DNA from: Prorocentrum cordatum
Lineage: Eukaryota; Sar; Dinophyceae; Prorocentrales; Prorocentraceae
NCBI GenBank assembly: GCA_963575745.1
Contig: CAUYUJ010020696.1
Span: forward strand, 77,501 to 141,500
DNA: 64,000 nucleotides
Reading direction: 5' to 3'
Both the position numbers and the translations under genes were made by a program. Below the pieces are notes generated by a model. It did not search any database. It was given only the letters and a program-made list of their open reading frames with translations, and was not told where the DNA came from. Below are positions 35,778 through 47,690 of this stretch, one piece after another. Every line of letters starts with the position of its first letter. Position 1 is the first letter of the stretch.

Positions 35778-35866
35778 TGCAGCAGCTTTCTCAAGTTGCT
35801 GTCCTTGTTTCCTTTCTGTAGCAGGGTCTCGTAAAACTTGATCTCGTCAGTCGCGTGGCTGAGGTC
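35778..35866 (-). CDS. candidate exon, helical text DLSHATDEIKFYETLLQKGN
   Basis: The minus frame reads DLSHATDEIKFYETLLQKGN then KDSNLRKLL, with an amphipathic, coiled-coil-like pattern. Acceptor TGCGAG| at 35867-35868 and GT donor at 35777. A TGA lies in frame upstream, so the exon cannot extend further. G/C third positions dominate. No family is recognised. Confidence 0.5.
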
Positions 35867-35989
35867 CTCGCAGCAGCGAGGGGTCAGCCCCGATCAGGCG
35901 GGGCCTCACTTTCTGCACCCAACCCGCTCATTCCTGCAACCTGCCCCAGCCCTGAGCCTTACCAGGATCTCCTCGCAACGGACGCAGAG

Positions 35990-36600
35990 AAGCCTCGCCA
36001 GGATGAGGAGCAGAAGGCGGGAGCAGAGCAACAATGGAGAGACTGGGAGAGAAAGAGAGAGAGGGGGGAAGAGAGGATAAAGGAAGAGAGAAGGCCTGAG
36101 AGAGAGGGAGAAACAACAACAAAATAAAGAGAGAGAGAGAGACATAAAGAGAGAGAGGGGAAGAGAAAGATAGAAAGAGGGGAGAAGAAACTTGAAATCA
36201 GTTGCCTACTGAAGGAAGGCGGGAAGAAGAAGAAAAGAAGGATGAAGCAGGAAGAGATAGGAAGTAAACGGGATTGAGGAAGAAGGGAGGGGAGAAGCGA
36301 GGAGGGAGGAAGGAGGAGGAGGAGGGGGAGGGGGAGGGAGAACGCAGGAGAGAGTTCTAAAGGAGTGCAGAGAAAGGAGTGCAGAGAAAGGTGGGAGGAT
36401 GGAAGGAGGAGAGAGCAGGGACGGCGGAAGGGGGAGAGAGGAAGCAGGGAGCATGGAAGCGGGAGGAGGGAGGAGGGAGGGGGGGAGCCCGAAGGAGGAA
36501 GGCCGAGGGAGGAACGAGGATGCACGAGGATAAGGGCAGTGGGGATGGAAGAGGTGGGCAGGGGCGGAGGGAGGAGGAACGAGGGGGGGAGGAGGGCGCG
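35990..36600 (+). repeat. polypurine (GA/GGA) tract
   Basis: More than 500 bases with almost no pyrimidines, GAGA and GGAGGA runs. The strong strand asymmetry favours triplex or H-DNA. It lies between two minus-strand coding islands and is probably intronic. Confidence 0.9.
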
Positions 36601-36800
36601 CCTTTGCCTGCTCCTCCTCCGCACGCTCGCGCTCGTGCTTGTGCTCGTGATCGTGTTCGTGGTCGTGCTCTCGTGCATGTGCACGAGCACACCGTCGTGC
36701 TCGTGCCCCCTCTTCGCCCCCCTTCCCCACCGCATCCCGATACGATCCTCGTGCCACCGCAGGGAGCACCGAGCAGGGAACGACAGGGAGCCCTCCGGCC
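36600..36800 (-). CDS. possible exon (RWHEDRIGMRWGRG), weak
   Basis: Minus text RWHEDRIGMRWGRGAKRGHE continues to HDGVLVHMHES with G/C third positions. However, the DNA is CGTGCTCGTG-rich, so composition alone could explain the bias. Boundaries not found. Confidence 0.2.
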
Positions 36801-36890
36801 ACAGCGAGCCTCGGCCACGAGCAGGCTCCCCGAGCCAGAACGGGGAAGCGGCCCGACCACCAGGGCCCTCCCCCGAACCCAACGTGGCAC

Positions 36891-37027
36891 CCGGTCCAGA
36901 GTCTTGCCCTGCACGGTCCAGGTGACTTCTGAATGGCCCCTGCCGCGGTCCTTGCCGATGTAGTGCGCGGCGGACTTTCCCTGCGGCGGGTTCTTCCAGA
37001 CGAGGTTGAAGAATGGCGCTGTGCCGC
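36891..37027 (-). CDS. candidate exon, 45 codons, unknown protein
   Basis: Acceptor GAGCAG| at 37028-37030 directly after a GAG array (minus sense). The exon enters in phase 2 and reads GTAPFFNLVWKNPPQGKSAA then HYIGKDRGRGHSEVTWTVQG and KTLDR, with a GT donor at 36890. Almost all codons end in G or C, and no other frame is as convincing. The upstream intron would contain the 37.0-37.5-kb CTC and TAC arrays. Family unknown. Confidence 0.6.
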
Positions 37028-37029
37028 CT

Positions 37030-37469
<440 letters not shown>

Positions 37470-37470
<1 letters not shown>

Positions 37471-37711
37471 CTCCTCTCTTCATGCTCCTCTTCCCCCTCT
37501 TCATCCTCCTCCTGAACGTCCTACTACTGCTGCTTCTCAACTTTCTCATGTTCCCCCTCCTGATGAATTTCCTCCTCCTCATTTTTCCTCCTCCTCCTCC
37601 TGAACTTCCGTGTCTGTCTTCCGTGGCTGATGGAAGCTTCGTGTGAGCATCGGGGAATGATGACGGGGTCCTGAAAGTTCGGGATGGCGGACATAGGAGG
37701 ATGACGACGAT

Positions 37712-37776
<65 letters not shown>

Positions 37777-38340
37777 AAGGAGGCGGAGAAGGGACGGGCG
37801 TGGAGCGGAAGGCGGAGGAGACGGAGGGAAGGGGGGAGGGAAGGAAGGGGAGCAGGGGGCGGGCGCGGGTGGGGAGGGGGAAGGAGGCGAGGAGGAGGCC
37901 GAGGGGAAGGATCAGGGGGAGGGTGGCAGGAGCGCGAGGTCAAGGGCGAGGTGAAATGGGGCAGGGCAGAGGAGTCGACGGTGATGCAGTGGGCGGGGGG
38001 CTGGAGGAAAGGGCAAGAGCGAGGAAGAAGGACGAGCGGGAGGGAGGGCGAAGCAGGGAAGAGGAGGAGGGGGAGAGAAAGAGCGAGGAGGGAGGGGAAG
38101 GTGGGGGCGGGGGCAGCGTGGGGAGAGGATTGAGGGGGGGCAAAGAGGAGAGCGAAGGGGCGGGGAGGGAGAGGAGAGGATGGAGTGGAAGAGGAGGAGG
38201 AGGAGGAGGAGGAGGAGGAGGAGGAGGGAAGGAGGAGGAGGAGGAGGACAAGGAGGAAGAAGGGGAAGGGAGGGAAGGGGAGTTACGAGCAGGGAGGGGG
38301 AGCGGTGGAGCGGGGAGGGGGGAGGAGAGGGAAGAGGAGA
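37470..38340 (+). repeat. mixed low-complexity: CTC, (ACG)n and polypurine GGGA/GAG
   Basis: CTC-rich text, a 65-base perfect ACG run at 37713-37776, then a 550-base G/A-rich tract with a GAG array at 38190-38270. No coding island. Confidence 0.88.
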
Positions 38341-38755
38341 GCAGGGGAGGTGAGAATAAAATGATTTTGAGAGCGAGGCGGAAACGTATGGGCGACGAGC
38401 ATGGGCGAGCAACGACATATGTCCATGTACGCTCTCCGCGGTCTTGCCTGCACGAACGTCCGCGTTGACACGCACTCCGGGGGAAACTAACCGCGTACGT
38501 GTACATATGTTGCTGGCCTCTGAGAGCAAAAACGGGTCTTAGGCGGGATAACGTAGCGCCCTTACGCGGTGGCTTGCGCGGGCCGCCAGCACGGCACGCT
38601 ACAGTGGAGACGAGAGTGCTCACGCGCGACCATACACGAGCAGCTTACGCGCCGATGTCGGTGAAGACGACCCCGTTCTCACTCGTCGCTTATACGTCGC
38701 CGGAGGCGGAACCAGGGCAAGATCGACGTACTCCCCCCCAAACTCCTCTTCAACA
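38340..38755. other. unique stretch, no gene seen
   Basis: Mixed composition, including ACATATGTCCATGTACG- and TACATATG-type near-palindromes. No exon-like island was recognised. Confidence 0.4.
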
Positions 38756-38816
38756 TTGATGCAATTCTCTCACTCCACATCCTCCTCCTCCCCCTCCTCC
38801 CCCTCATCAGGCCGAA

Positions 38817-38915
38817 GACCTGGCCGTGATCGGGGGCACATCGGAAAATGCGGCCTTGACGATTGTCTCGCAGAGCAAGGACGAGTGGAGGATACAGAGG
38901 CAGGCTGGCAAATGC
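38817..38915. CDS. candidate exon, strand unresolved
   Basis: On the plus strand a CTC/CCC-rich tract ends in CATCAG|GCC and the text reads AEDLAVIGGTSENAALTIVS then QSKDEWRIQRQ with a GC donor (CAG|GC). On the minus strand the same DNA reads ETIVKAAFSDVPPITAR with a GCCAG|GT donor. Both have biased third positions. The surrounding islands favour minus, while the pyrimidine tract favours plus. Confidence 0.35.
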
Positions 38916-39217
38916 ATAAATTTCCAACTAGTGGCAAACCGAGCCAGGCAAAATCTCCGAGTCAACAGCTGTCCCTGCCGCCTCGAATTTGCCGTGCTCT
39001 GGCATTCCTCCGACGCCCCCGCCCCTCTTCCCGTTCCGCCTGCCCCTCGCGAGGGCGGCTGGTGATTGCAGGGGAGCTGGGGCGAAGCGCCGGGGCCGGA
39101 CCAAGAAGGGGACGGCACTGCAAGCTACTCGGGGAACCTGATTGGCCTCCCGCTCCTCTCCGCTGCAGCGGTGGCATCATCGGAAGGGGCCCGGGAAGCC
39201 CGCGGGGGGCGGCGCAC

Positions 39218-39272
39218 CCTGCTCGAGCACCAGGAACGAGGGTGTGCGGTGGAAAGTGCGCCTGTGGGCCAC
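39218..39272 (-). CDS. candidate exon (VAHRRTFHRTPSFLVLEQ)
   Basis: Acceptor GTCCTGCAG| at 39273-39275, 18 codons in phase 0, then G|GT donor at 39217. Sixteen of eighteen codons end in G or C. The previous exon in the same gene may be 39510-39573, which ends in phase 0 after RLQ, giving KRLQ-VAHRRTFHRT. Family unknown. Confidence 0.5.
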
Positions 39273-39509
39273 CTGCAGGACAGGGCGGCCTGCAGCCGAC
39301 CGAAGAACCCTCACGACCCAGGTGTGCCAGGCATGGGGCGAGGGCAGGGCGCGGCAGGCGAGGCCTTGGAAGAGCAGGGGAGGGCAGGGCAAGCAAAAGG
39401 ACGGCGGGGGCATGGCAGGGAGGGCGCTCCAAGGAGGGCAGGCCGCGTGGAGACGAGGGCACTGGAGGACAGGAGTGGAGGGAGGGCGGGGCGGCGCGCG
39501 GCCTGAGAC

Positions 39510-39573
39510 CTGCAGCCTCTTCACTGGCGCCTCGAACCTGAGCAGTGCGGCCGCGTGCGATCTCGCAGCCATT
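39510..39573 (-). CDS. candidate exon (MAARSHAAALLRFEAPVKRLQ)
   Basis: Acceptor GTCGGCAG| at 39574-39576. After one base the text reads MAARSHAAALLRFEAPVKRL plus Q, with the donor CTGCAG|GTCTCA at 39509. G/C-biased codons. The ATG could be internal or a start. Joins in phase to 39218-39272. Confidence 0.5.
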
Positions 39574-39719
39574 CTGCCGACGGCGAGCGGAGGGAAGCGA
39601 CCGCCAGACCACCGTCGGATCCAAGCGACATGTAATAGGAGCGAGAGGACAAACCAAAGATGCGCAGCGACGACAGCGATGACATCGACACCAACGATCA
39701 ACCACGAGAATGCAAATGA

Positions 39720-39720
39720 A

Positions 39721-39807
<87 letters not shown>

Positions 39808-39812
39808 ATTGA
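39720..39812 (+). repeat. (ACG)n array
   Basis: About thirty uninterrupted ACG/GAC triplets, then variants. Confidence 0.97.
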
Positions 39813-39959
39813 TGACGTTGCCGACGCTGAAGGCTGACAATTGTCGTATGTAGAGATCGAGCGCTGGTTCCCGATGAGGACGCGCAAGCAGGGTGCGCTC
39901 CATTCAACGCTTATGGAAATTCATGTTCCGCCAACCGGCGATCTCCCGCCATTTCTTAC

Positions 39960-39990
39960 CAAGCACGTAGGCCGCGAGGGCATGCAAGGT
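39960..39990 (-). CDS. candidate micro-exon, 31 bp
   Basis: Acceptor GAACAG| at 39991-39993 directly after a CTC array (GAG in minus sense), the text TLHALAAYVL, then the canonical donor G|GTAAGA at 39959. Very short, but both splice sites are strong. Confidence 0.45.
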
Positions 39991-39993
39991 CTG

Positions 39994-40088
39994 TTCCTCT
40001 TCCTCCTCCTCCTCCTCCTCCTCCTCCTCCTCCTCCTCCTCCTCCCCCTCCTCCTCCTCCTCCTCCTCTTCCTCCTCCTCCTCCTGCA
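39994..40088 (+). repeat. CTC triplet array
   Basis: CTC/TCC triplets between two candidate exons. In a minus-strand transcript this would be a GAG-rich intron. Confidence 0.95.
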
Positions 40089-40172
40089 GAGTTTTGCTCT
40101 CGGTCCTTGAGGACCGAAGGGATGGGGTCTGGGGTGCGCTCCATCGGTGTTTGCACGTCGGGAACTAACGTC
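40088..40172 (-). CDS. candidate exon (DVQTPMERTPDPIPSVLKDR)
   Basis: Minus text DVQTPMERTPDPIPSVLKDR then EQNSA. A GGACGTTAG| acceptor precedes it near 40173 and a CTGCAG|GAGGAG junction follows (GA-type donor or later site). Boundaries uncertain. Confidence 0.4.
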
Positions 40173-40209
40173 CAGAGGGACCAGGATCCGAGGCGGCAGC
40201 AAAACTTAC

Positions 40210-40243
40210 CACCCATCTCGCCGCCCAGTCCTCAATGATCCCC
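40210..40243 (-). CDS. candidate micro-exon (GIIEDWAARWV)
   Basis: Acceptor AACTCAG| at 40244-40246, eleven codons, then the textbook donor GTG|GTAAGT at 40209. Lies 40 bp upstream of the DVQTPMERT island. Confidence 0.45.
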
Positions 40244-40439
40244 CTGAGTTCGGACCTCGCTCTGCACATAGCGCGAAGAGCATCATGTTCACGTTCTCGC
40301 GCCGCCGCCCCAACCCCACCCCACCCCACCCAACCCATCCCACCCCATCCGAGCCCTGGAGAAGGCAACTCTATGGCCCCAGACGGCCGAAACGCAACGC
40401 GCGAGCATCCTCTGGCCGCTGTGGGAGACCTGGTCCTAC

Positions 40440-40582
40440 GCTTCTCTTCCCCCCCCTTCCTTCTCCTCCTCCTCCTCCTCCTCCTCAACCCCCTCCTCCT
40501 CTTCCTACTGCTCCTCGTCCTCCCACTCCTTATAATCACAGTCACCAGCACCGTAATCATTGACAGCGATATCCGCATCATG

Positions 40583-40623
<41 letters not shown>

Positions 40624-40968
40624 CATCATCATCCTCATCATCATCATCATCACCACCACCATCATCATCATCATCATCATCAGCATCATCATCATCAGCA
40701 TCAGCATCATCATCATCATCATCCTCATCCTCATCCTCATCCTCATCCTCCTCATCATCATCATCATCATCAGCATCAGCAGCAGCATCATCAGCATCAT
40801 CATCAGCATCGCCATCAGCATAGTAATCAGCATCGCCATCGTCGTCATCGTCATCATCATCAACAGGAGCATCAGCATCAGCACCATCATCAGCAAAATC
40901 AGCATCATCATCATCAGCAGCAGCAGCACCAGCAACAGCACCATCACCAGCATCAGCATCAGCACCAC

Positions 40969-41036
<68 letters not shown>

Positions 41037-41073
41037 CCAGCACCGTCACCATCACCATCATCAGCAGCATCAG

Positions 41074-41111
<38 letters not shown>

Positions 41112-42060
41112 CCAAAATCATAATAATCGCCATCATCAGGTTCATCATCGTCACAATGAACAACGATAGCATTATCACCTACATCATCATCAACATCATC
41201 ATCATCATCATCATCAGCATCATCATCAGCAGCATCATCATCATAATCATCATCGTCATCAGCATCATCCTCATCATCATCATCAGCAACATCATCATCA
41301 TCATCGTCATCATCATCATCATCATTGTCAGCAGTATCATCAAAATCATCTCCATCATCATCAGCAGCATCATCATGATGATAATCAAAACCGTCATCAT
41401 AACCGGCATCATCCTCAGCATCAATCATCATCATCAGCATCATCATCATCATCAGAAGCATCCTCATTATCGTCATCATCGGCGTCATCATCGTCATCAT
41501 CATCAGCAGCACCAGCATCATCATCGTCAGCATCATCATTATCATCATCATCCGCATCATCATCAGCACCGTCACCACCACCGTCGTCATCATCATCACC
41601 AGCATCATCAGGATCATCATCATAACCATCATCATCGTCATCATCATAATCATCATCATAATCAGTATCATCATCAACATCATCATCATCACCAGCATCA
41701 TCGTCAGCATCATCATCAACATCACGTTCAACCTCACCATCATCAGCCGCACCAGTAGCATAAGCATCACCGTCGTCATGATCATCCTCATCCGCACTAG
41801 CATTATCATCATCATCCGCAGCAGCAGCCGCATCGTCATCAGTTTCATCATATGCATCATCAGATTCATCATCGTCGTCATCATCGTCGTCGTCATCAAC
41901 GGCAGCAATCTCATCATCCTCATCATAAGAATCACCATCACCACAATCGTCATCATCGCCATCATCGTCCTCATCATCAATATCACCACAATCGCCATCA
42001 TCATCCTCACAACCATGTGCATCCGTACCGACATCATCGTCACATGGAACCAACCATCAC
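40440..42060 (+). repeat. long (CAT)n array
   Basis: About 1.5 kb of CAT triplets with CAG, CGT, CCT and ACC variants, preceded by a CTC run (40455-40510). Poly-Ile, poly-His, poly-Ser (plus) and poly-Met, poly-Asp (minus) frames are artefacts of the triplet. Confidence 0.97.
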
Positions 42061-43090
42061 CATCCACATCCTCATCCCTCATCCCTCCCGGCCCCCTCCC
42101 GTCACCCACTTCTCCAACGACGACGACGACCACCACCACCACCACCACGGCTTCATCATCTGTCGTGCAGGGACCCACACACCGCACCTGTGCTCGCGGC
42201 GAATCTGGGGCATAGCGTCGCGTGGCACGGCACCGCACGCCACCCGCCAGGGCCACTAGCTCAGAGGGGGGGGCCGCCTGGGCGCCATCATGGCCAGGGC
42301 CATGCACCTACGCCGATCCTGGCCGGGTCCATTGTGCTCCCAAAGTCAATGCGGTTGCTCTCCAGGCTTGGCCAGGAAGGCGTTCAGTCAGGACTGTTTG
42401 GACAAGTCACCCCAGAGGGCATAAGTCTCTCCCGAGAACAGGCCGTGCGCCGGACAGAAGGGGGGCACGACACGCGGCACACAGGGCACAGTAGGGGGCC
42501 GAACTGCTGATCAGGCCCAGCTGCGCACAGCAGGTCCTGGGCCCAGGGCTGGACGGGCAAGGATCGGCGTGGGTGTATGGCTGGCGCGTGAGGGGACTAC
42601 GGCATCACGACCTTGCAGCCACAGTCAGACGTGGCAGCAGGAAAACCGATCGGAAGAGTCGGAGGGGGGAGGGGCGTGGGCGCGCGAGGGGCGGGGGCGG
42701 GAGGCGGAGGGGGGCGACCCCGCTCCGAGAGCCGCAACGGGGGCTCCGCGGAGGGGGCCCCTGACCCCTCTCCTGGGCACCCTCGCTGCACTAGGGGAAC
42801 CCATCGGCGCCTTCTCGGGGGCCCCTCTCAAAGCTGGCGTGTTGGACCCCTCTTGGCCCTGCTTGCACCTCCCACCCACCCGCCCACCCCCACTTTGCTT
42901 CACCCACTTTCTTTGGCGACGCGCACGGGGGGTGTGGGGAAGGAGGAAGGCTTCGTAGAGAAGGAGGCTGCTTCTCAGAGGGCGCCGGCCTTGCGTCTAT
43001 AGATGAGGCCCGCGCCTTATCAGACCAGGGTCGGGCATGTCCCCCTACAGTCGGACTTTGGACGAAAGATTTAAGATACTCAACTATACC
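42060..43090. other. unique GC-rich stretch
   Basis: Open frames exist on both strands, but none stands out by codon bias or content. A small minus island (VRCVGPCTTDDEA after a GCACAG acceptor, about 42133-42175) is possible but weak. GGGGGGG and GGGCGGGGGCGG runs near 42260 and 42660. Confidence 0.35.
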
Positions 43091-43399
43091 CAAAATTGCA
43101 CAAACAAAACAAAAATGATCCAACCTATTTTTTCACACAACTATTTTTACTATTTTCGACTAGTCCTCCCGTAGAGGGGCACGCCCGACTGAATTCTAAA
43201 AGGCAAGGGTGCTTCTCGGAAACCTTCCCTTCCCCCCAGACCTGCTCTTGGTGTGCTCGGGGGCCCGGTCGGGGTCAGAGTGGGCGAAGGGCTCGTTCCT
43301 CCTTCTCGCTCGCCCCCTCTCGGCCCCTCCTCCCCCTCCCCCATCCTCCCTTTCCACTGAGGAGGGCGGGGGGACGCATCAGAGTCTCGCGACAGAGTC

Positions 43400-43715
43400 T
43401 CAGCCTCCTCCTCCTCCTACTCCTCCTCCTCATCCCTCCTCCTCCTCCCCTCCTCCTCCTCCCCTCCTCCTCCTCCCTCCTCTCCTCCTCCTCCTCCCTC
43501 CTCTCCTCCTCCTTCCTCCTCCTCCTCCTCCTCCTCCTCCTCCTCCTCCTCCTCCTCCTCCTCCTCCTCCTCCTCTCCTCCTCCTCCCTCCTCCTCCTCC
43601 TCCTCCTCCTCCTCCTCCTCCTCTCCTCCTCCTCCTCCTCCTCCTCCTCCTCCTCCTCCTCCTCCTCCTCCTCCTCCTCCTCCTCCTCCTCCTCCTCCTC
43701 CTCCCCCTCCCCCGT
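43400..43715 (+). repeat. long CTC triplet array
   Basis: Over 300 bases of CTC with occasional single-base deletions that shift the register. Confidence 0.97.
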
Positions 43716-43852
43716 CCGACCTCTGACCTCCTCTCGCCGACGTGGAGTCCCAGGGGCCAGAAGGAACGAACGAACGACCGAACGACGCGCGAGTCGCCCC
43801 GGCAGGGGGACGGGCCGGCTAGCGGCCTGCGCGGGGCGGAGGTGCCGCTCAC

Positions 43853-43882
43853 TCTATCAGCCGTTTGAGATCCTTCACGGTG
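43853..43882 (-). CDS. candidate micro-exon (TVKDLKRLI)
   Basis: Acceptor CTGGATAG| at 43883-43887, the text TVKDLKRLI(E), and the donor A|GTGAGC at 43852. TVKDLKRLI is the kind of text seen at the first helix of ubiquitin-like folds, but 30 bp is too short to assign. Confidence 0.35.
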
Positions 43883-43959
43883 CTATCCAGAAGGGTTGAT
43901 ATTCATGGGCTTCAAGGCTGGAAACAGCTCTGAGGTCCGCTGCCTTTCCTCCAGCGCGT

Positions 43960-44215
43960 CAGAAGTCAGCGTCCCTGCCCCCCTTCTCGTCGGAGGTCGG
44001 CCCCTGGCTCAGGGCCCAGGCGATGCTGGGAGCGATCTTAGCAACGCTGGAGAGCTCTCGACGAGGAGCAGCTTCTGGAAAGCACCATGGGGGCCCCAGA
44101 ACCTCTAAGGAGCCCGAAGAACTGACAAAAAGTCCATGTTCTACGGAAAAGATGTCCTCGTGCAGTCGTTTCAGGGCCTCCGAGGACGGGCCATGCCCGA
44201 GCCCAGAAACTACCC
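43960..44215 (-). CDS. candidate exon(s) (ALKRLHEDIFSVEHGLF)
   Basis: The minus frame reads ALKRLHEDIFSVEHGLFVSS then SGSLE before a GAG|GT site. It resumes as EAAPRRELSSVAKIAPSIAW and ALSQ after a TTTCCAG acceptor. One or two exons are possible. The stretch upstream (44220-44350) is a degenerate GGTTCGGTCGG-type repeat. Family unknown. Confidence 0.4.
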
Positions 44216-44399
44216 GATGCCCTAAAACAAGTGAGAACCAGGCCCCGAACCGAACCGATCCGCGACCAGAGCCGACCAAAACCGAAGCAGGGCCGAATCG
44301 AACTCGACCCAGCCAGCCGAAGCACCACAATCGACCGAACCCCGACCGGACGAGGCTGGAGGTGATCCAGGGCCGCCAAGGGTGGATAAGCAGAAGGAG

Positions 44400-44545
44400 G
44401 ACGGAGGCCGACTCCTCCTCCGCCTCCTCCTCCTGAGCCTCCTCCTCCTCCTCCTCATCCTGCTCCTCATCGTCATCGTAATCGTCATCATCGCAGTCGT
44501 CATCATGAACGTAATCAGCATCATACTCATCATCGTCATCATCAG

Positions 44546-44601
<56 letters not shown>

Positions 44602-44658
44602 CCACCATCATCATCATCACCCTCATCATGGTCATCATCATCATCATCATCATCATCG

Positions 44659-44699
<41 letters not shown>

Positions 44700-45775
44700 G
44701 TCATCATCATCATCATCATCATCATCATCGTCATCATCATCAGCCTCGTTGTCAACATCACCGAAAATACAATCATCATCCTTAAAATCATCAGTAGCAT
44801 CATCATCACCATAATCGTCGTCGTCAACATCATCATGATCATCATCATCAGCAGCAGCAGCAGTATCGTCATCGACATCGCCAGCATCATCACCATCATC
44901 ATCAGCAGCAGCACCATCATCATCAATTTCATCAGCATCACCAGCATCATCATCATGTCCACCATCAGTATCACCATCATCGTCATCGAAACAAAGATGG
45001 TCAGCAGCATCATCATCATCGCCATCACTGTCATCATCATCATCACCGTCATCATCAGCAGCAGCACCAGCATCATAAGCAGGAGCAGCAGCAGCTGCAC
45101 GATCGTCATCACAATCATCACCACCATCCTCACCATCATCCATGTCGCCAGCGTCACCGACATCATCTGCACCACCATCCTAATCCTCAACATTGTCGTA
45201 GCCATCGCCGTAGTCGTCGTGATTGTCATCGTTGTCAGCAGCAGCATCAGCGTAGCAACAGCATCCTCATCGCCAGCATCATTAATAGGACTACCACACG
45301 CCCCGCCCATCATCATCATTATTATTGTTATCATCATCTTCATCATCATCAGCAGCATAATCATCACCATCATCATCAGCAGCACCATCAGGATAATCAC
45401 AATCATCATCACCACCACCATCACTATCAGCATCATCATCACCACCATCATCCTCATTATCAGCATCAGCGTCACCATCACATCAGCATCATCTGCACCA
45501 CCATCAACAACAGCGCCGCCGCCACCACCATTATCAGCATCGTCATTATCATCGTTGTTCTCATTAGCAGAGTCGTCAGCAGCATTGCCATCCCATCGTC
45601 GTCACCCCTATCACAAGTACCATCATCATGGTCATCGTCATCATCATCATCAGCAGCAGCATCATCACCATCATCATCAGCATCAAGCATCATCATTATC
45701 TTCAGCATCGTCAGCATCGTCAACCTCGATATTGCTATACGTATCAGAGCCACTATCGTCACCTTGTTCACCGTC
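44400..45775 (+). repeat. long CTC then (CAT)n array
   Basis: CTC 44415-44460, then CAT triplets with variants to 45775. A 240-bp non-triplet block at about 45085-45320 is duplicated at about 46580-46820. Confidence 0.95.
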
Positions 45776-45889
45776 GTAGCGCATTCCCCCCACTGCATCC
45801 TCATCATCCTCCGCATTCGCCCACCATGGCTCCTCCACCCCACCCCCCCTCCTCCTCCCGTGTTCACCTCCACCTCACCCGCCTCATCC

Positions 45890-46181
45890 CGCTCTTCCTC
45901 CTCAACCTCCCCCTCCCTCGCCTGCTCCTCCTCCTCCTCCTCCTTCTGCTCCTGCTCCTCCTCCTCCTCTCCTCCTCCGCCTCAGCCTCCTCCTCCTCCT
46001 TCTCCTCCTCATCCTCCTCCTCCTCCTCCTCCTCCTTCTCCTCCTCCTCCCCCTTCTCCTCCCCCCCCCACTCCACCACCGCCCGACCACCCCACCACAC
46101 CCCTTGCTCCCCCTTCCTCCTCCTCCTCCTCCTCCTCCTCCTCCTCCTCATCATCATCATCGTCAGCACTATCACCATCAC

Positions 46182-46246
<65 letters not shown>

Positions 46247-46324
46247 TTGTCATCATCATCATCATCAGCATCATCATCAACATCATCATCATCAACAACA
46301 TCAACATCAACATCACCATCCTCC

Positions 46325-46358
<34 letters not shown>

Positions 46359-46815
46359 ATGCAGCATCATCTGCAGCAGCATCACCATCATCAGCATCAT
46401 CACCATCATCATCACCACCATCATCATCAGCAGCATCATCAGCATCACCAGCATCATCATTAGTATCTCCGCCAGCACCCTCACCACCAGCAGCATCATA
46501 GAAGCAGCGATGGCCAGCATCATTATCATCACCATCATCAACAACATCATCAACAGCATCAGCAGCAGCATCATAAGCAGGAGCAGCAGCAGCTGCACGA
46601 TCGTCATCACAATCATCACCCCCATCCGCACCATCATCCATGTCGCCAGCGTCACCGACATCATCTGCACCACCATCCTAATCCTCAACATGTCTTGTCG
46701 TAGCCTTCGCCGTAGTCGTCGTGATTGTCGTCGTTGCCAGCAGCAGCATCAGCGCAGCAAAAGCATCCTCATTACCAGGAACCTCAATAGGACCACCACA
46801 CGCACCACCCATCAG

Positions 46816-46883
<68 letters not shown>

Positions 46884-47180
46884 GCAGCATCATCATCATC
46901 CTCATAAGCATCATCATCATCATCATCAGCATCATCAGCATCATCAGCATTATCAGCAGCAGCATCATCACCATAATCAGCATCATAATCAACAACAGCA
47001 ACATCAGAAGCAGCATCAGCATCTGCATCACCAGCATCACCAGCATCACCATCATCTCCCCCCCTCCTCCTCCTTCTCCTCCTCCTCCTCCTCCTCCTCG
47101 TCCTCCTCCTCCTCCTCTCGATCCTCCTCCTCATCCTCCTCCTCCTCCTCCTCCTCCTCCTCCTCCTCCTCCTCCTCCGG
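45890..47180 (+). repeat. CTC, (CAT)n, CTC arrays
   Basis: CTC 45895-46150, CAT 46150-47055 (with AGC runs at 46225-46245), CTC 47060-47180. Contains the second copy of the 240-bp block. Spacer 45775-45890 is unique. Confidence 0.95.
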
Positions 47181-47215
47181 GGGGCCGCCGAGGGCGGGGG
47201 CATGTTCGAATCCAC

Positions 47216-47261
47216 CCGGGTCAGATCCATCACTGCATTGTCGAACTCGCCAGCAGCTGAC
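47216..47261 (-). CDS. candidate exon (SAAGEFDNAVMDLTR)
   Basis: Acceptor CTCCACAG| at 47262-47264. After one base there are fifteen codons, SAAGEFDNAVMDLTR, then donor CGG|GTGGAT at 47215. Flanked by CTC arrays within 60 bases. Family unknown. Confidence 0.45.
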
Positions 47262-47269
47262 CTGTGGAG

Positions 47270-47690
47270 CAGGATGGCCTCGCGGGACGACTGGCAGGGG
47301 AGGGGGCACGGGAGGAGGGAAGGGGACGAGGAGGAGAGAGAGAACGAGGAAGCGGACGCCCGCCACGGCCAGGCCAACCGCTGCTGGGACAGCAAGTCGA
47401 CTCCTGATCTTTACCCTCTCCCCCGCTACTGCTCCGTTCGCCCGCCTCCCCCTTTGCCTTGTGATCACCGTGCTGAGGATCGGCAGCAAGACCCTGATGT
47501 CGTCTCATGTTGTGAGTGAGTGGGTGAGGGGGAGGTAGGAGGAGGAGGAGGAGGAGGAGAAGGAGGAGGAGGAGGAAACCGCGTGCAAACCCAAGACGCA
47601 TCAACGATGTTGCAATGAAACCTCCCTCCAATTTCCATCTTCAGAGGGCCCCACAAGAATTCATTCTCACTGCGGGAAATGCCCCATTGG
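47270..47690. other. unique stretch with GAG array
   Basis: GAG array at 47536-47575. Flanking unique text shows no convincing exon. 47640-47760 has ordinary composition. Confidence 0.4.

Noticed and set aside
40235-42307. 507-codon plus and 600-codon minus ORFs
   Set aside because: Repeat translation of the CAT array (poly-Ile/His and poly-Met/Asp).
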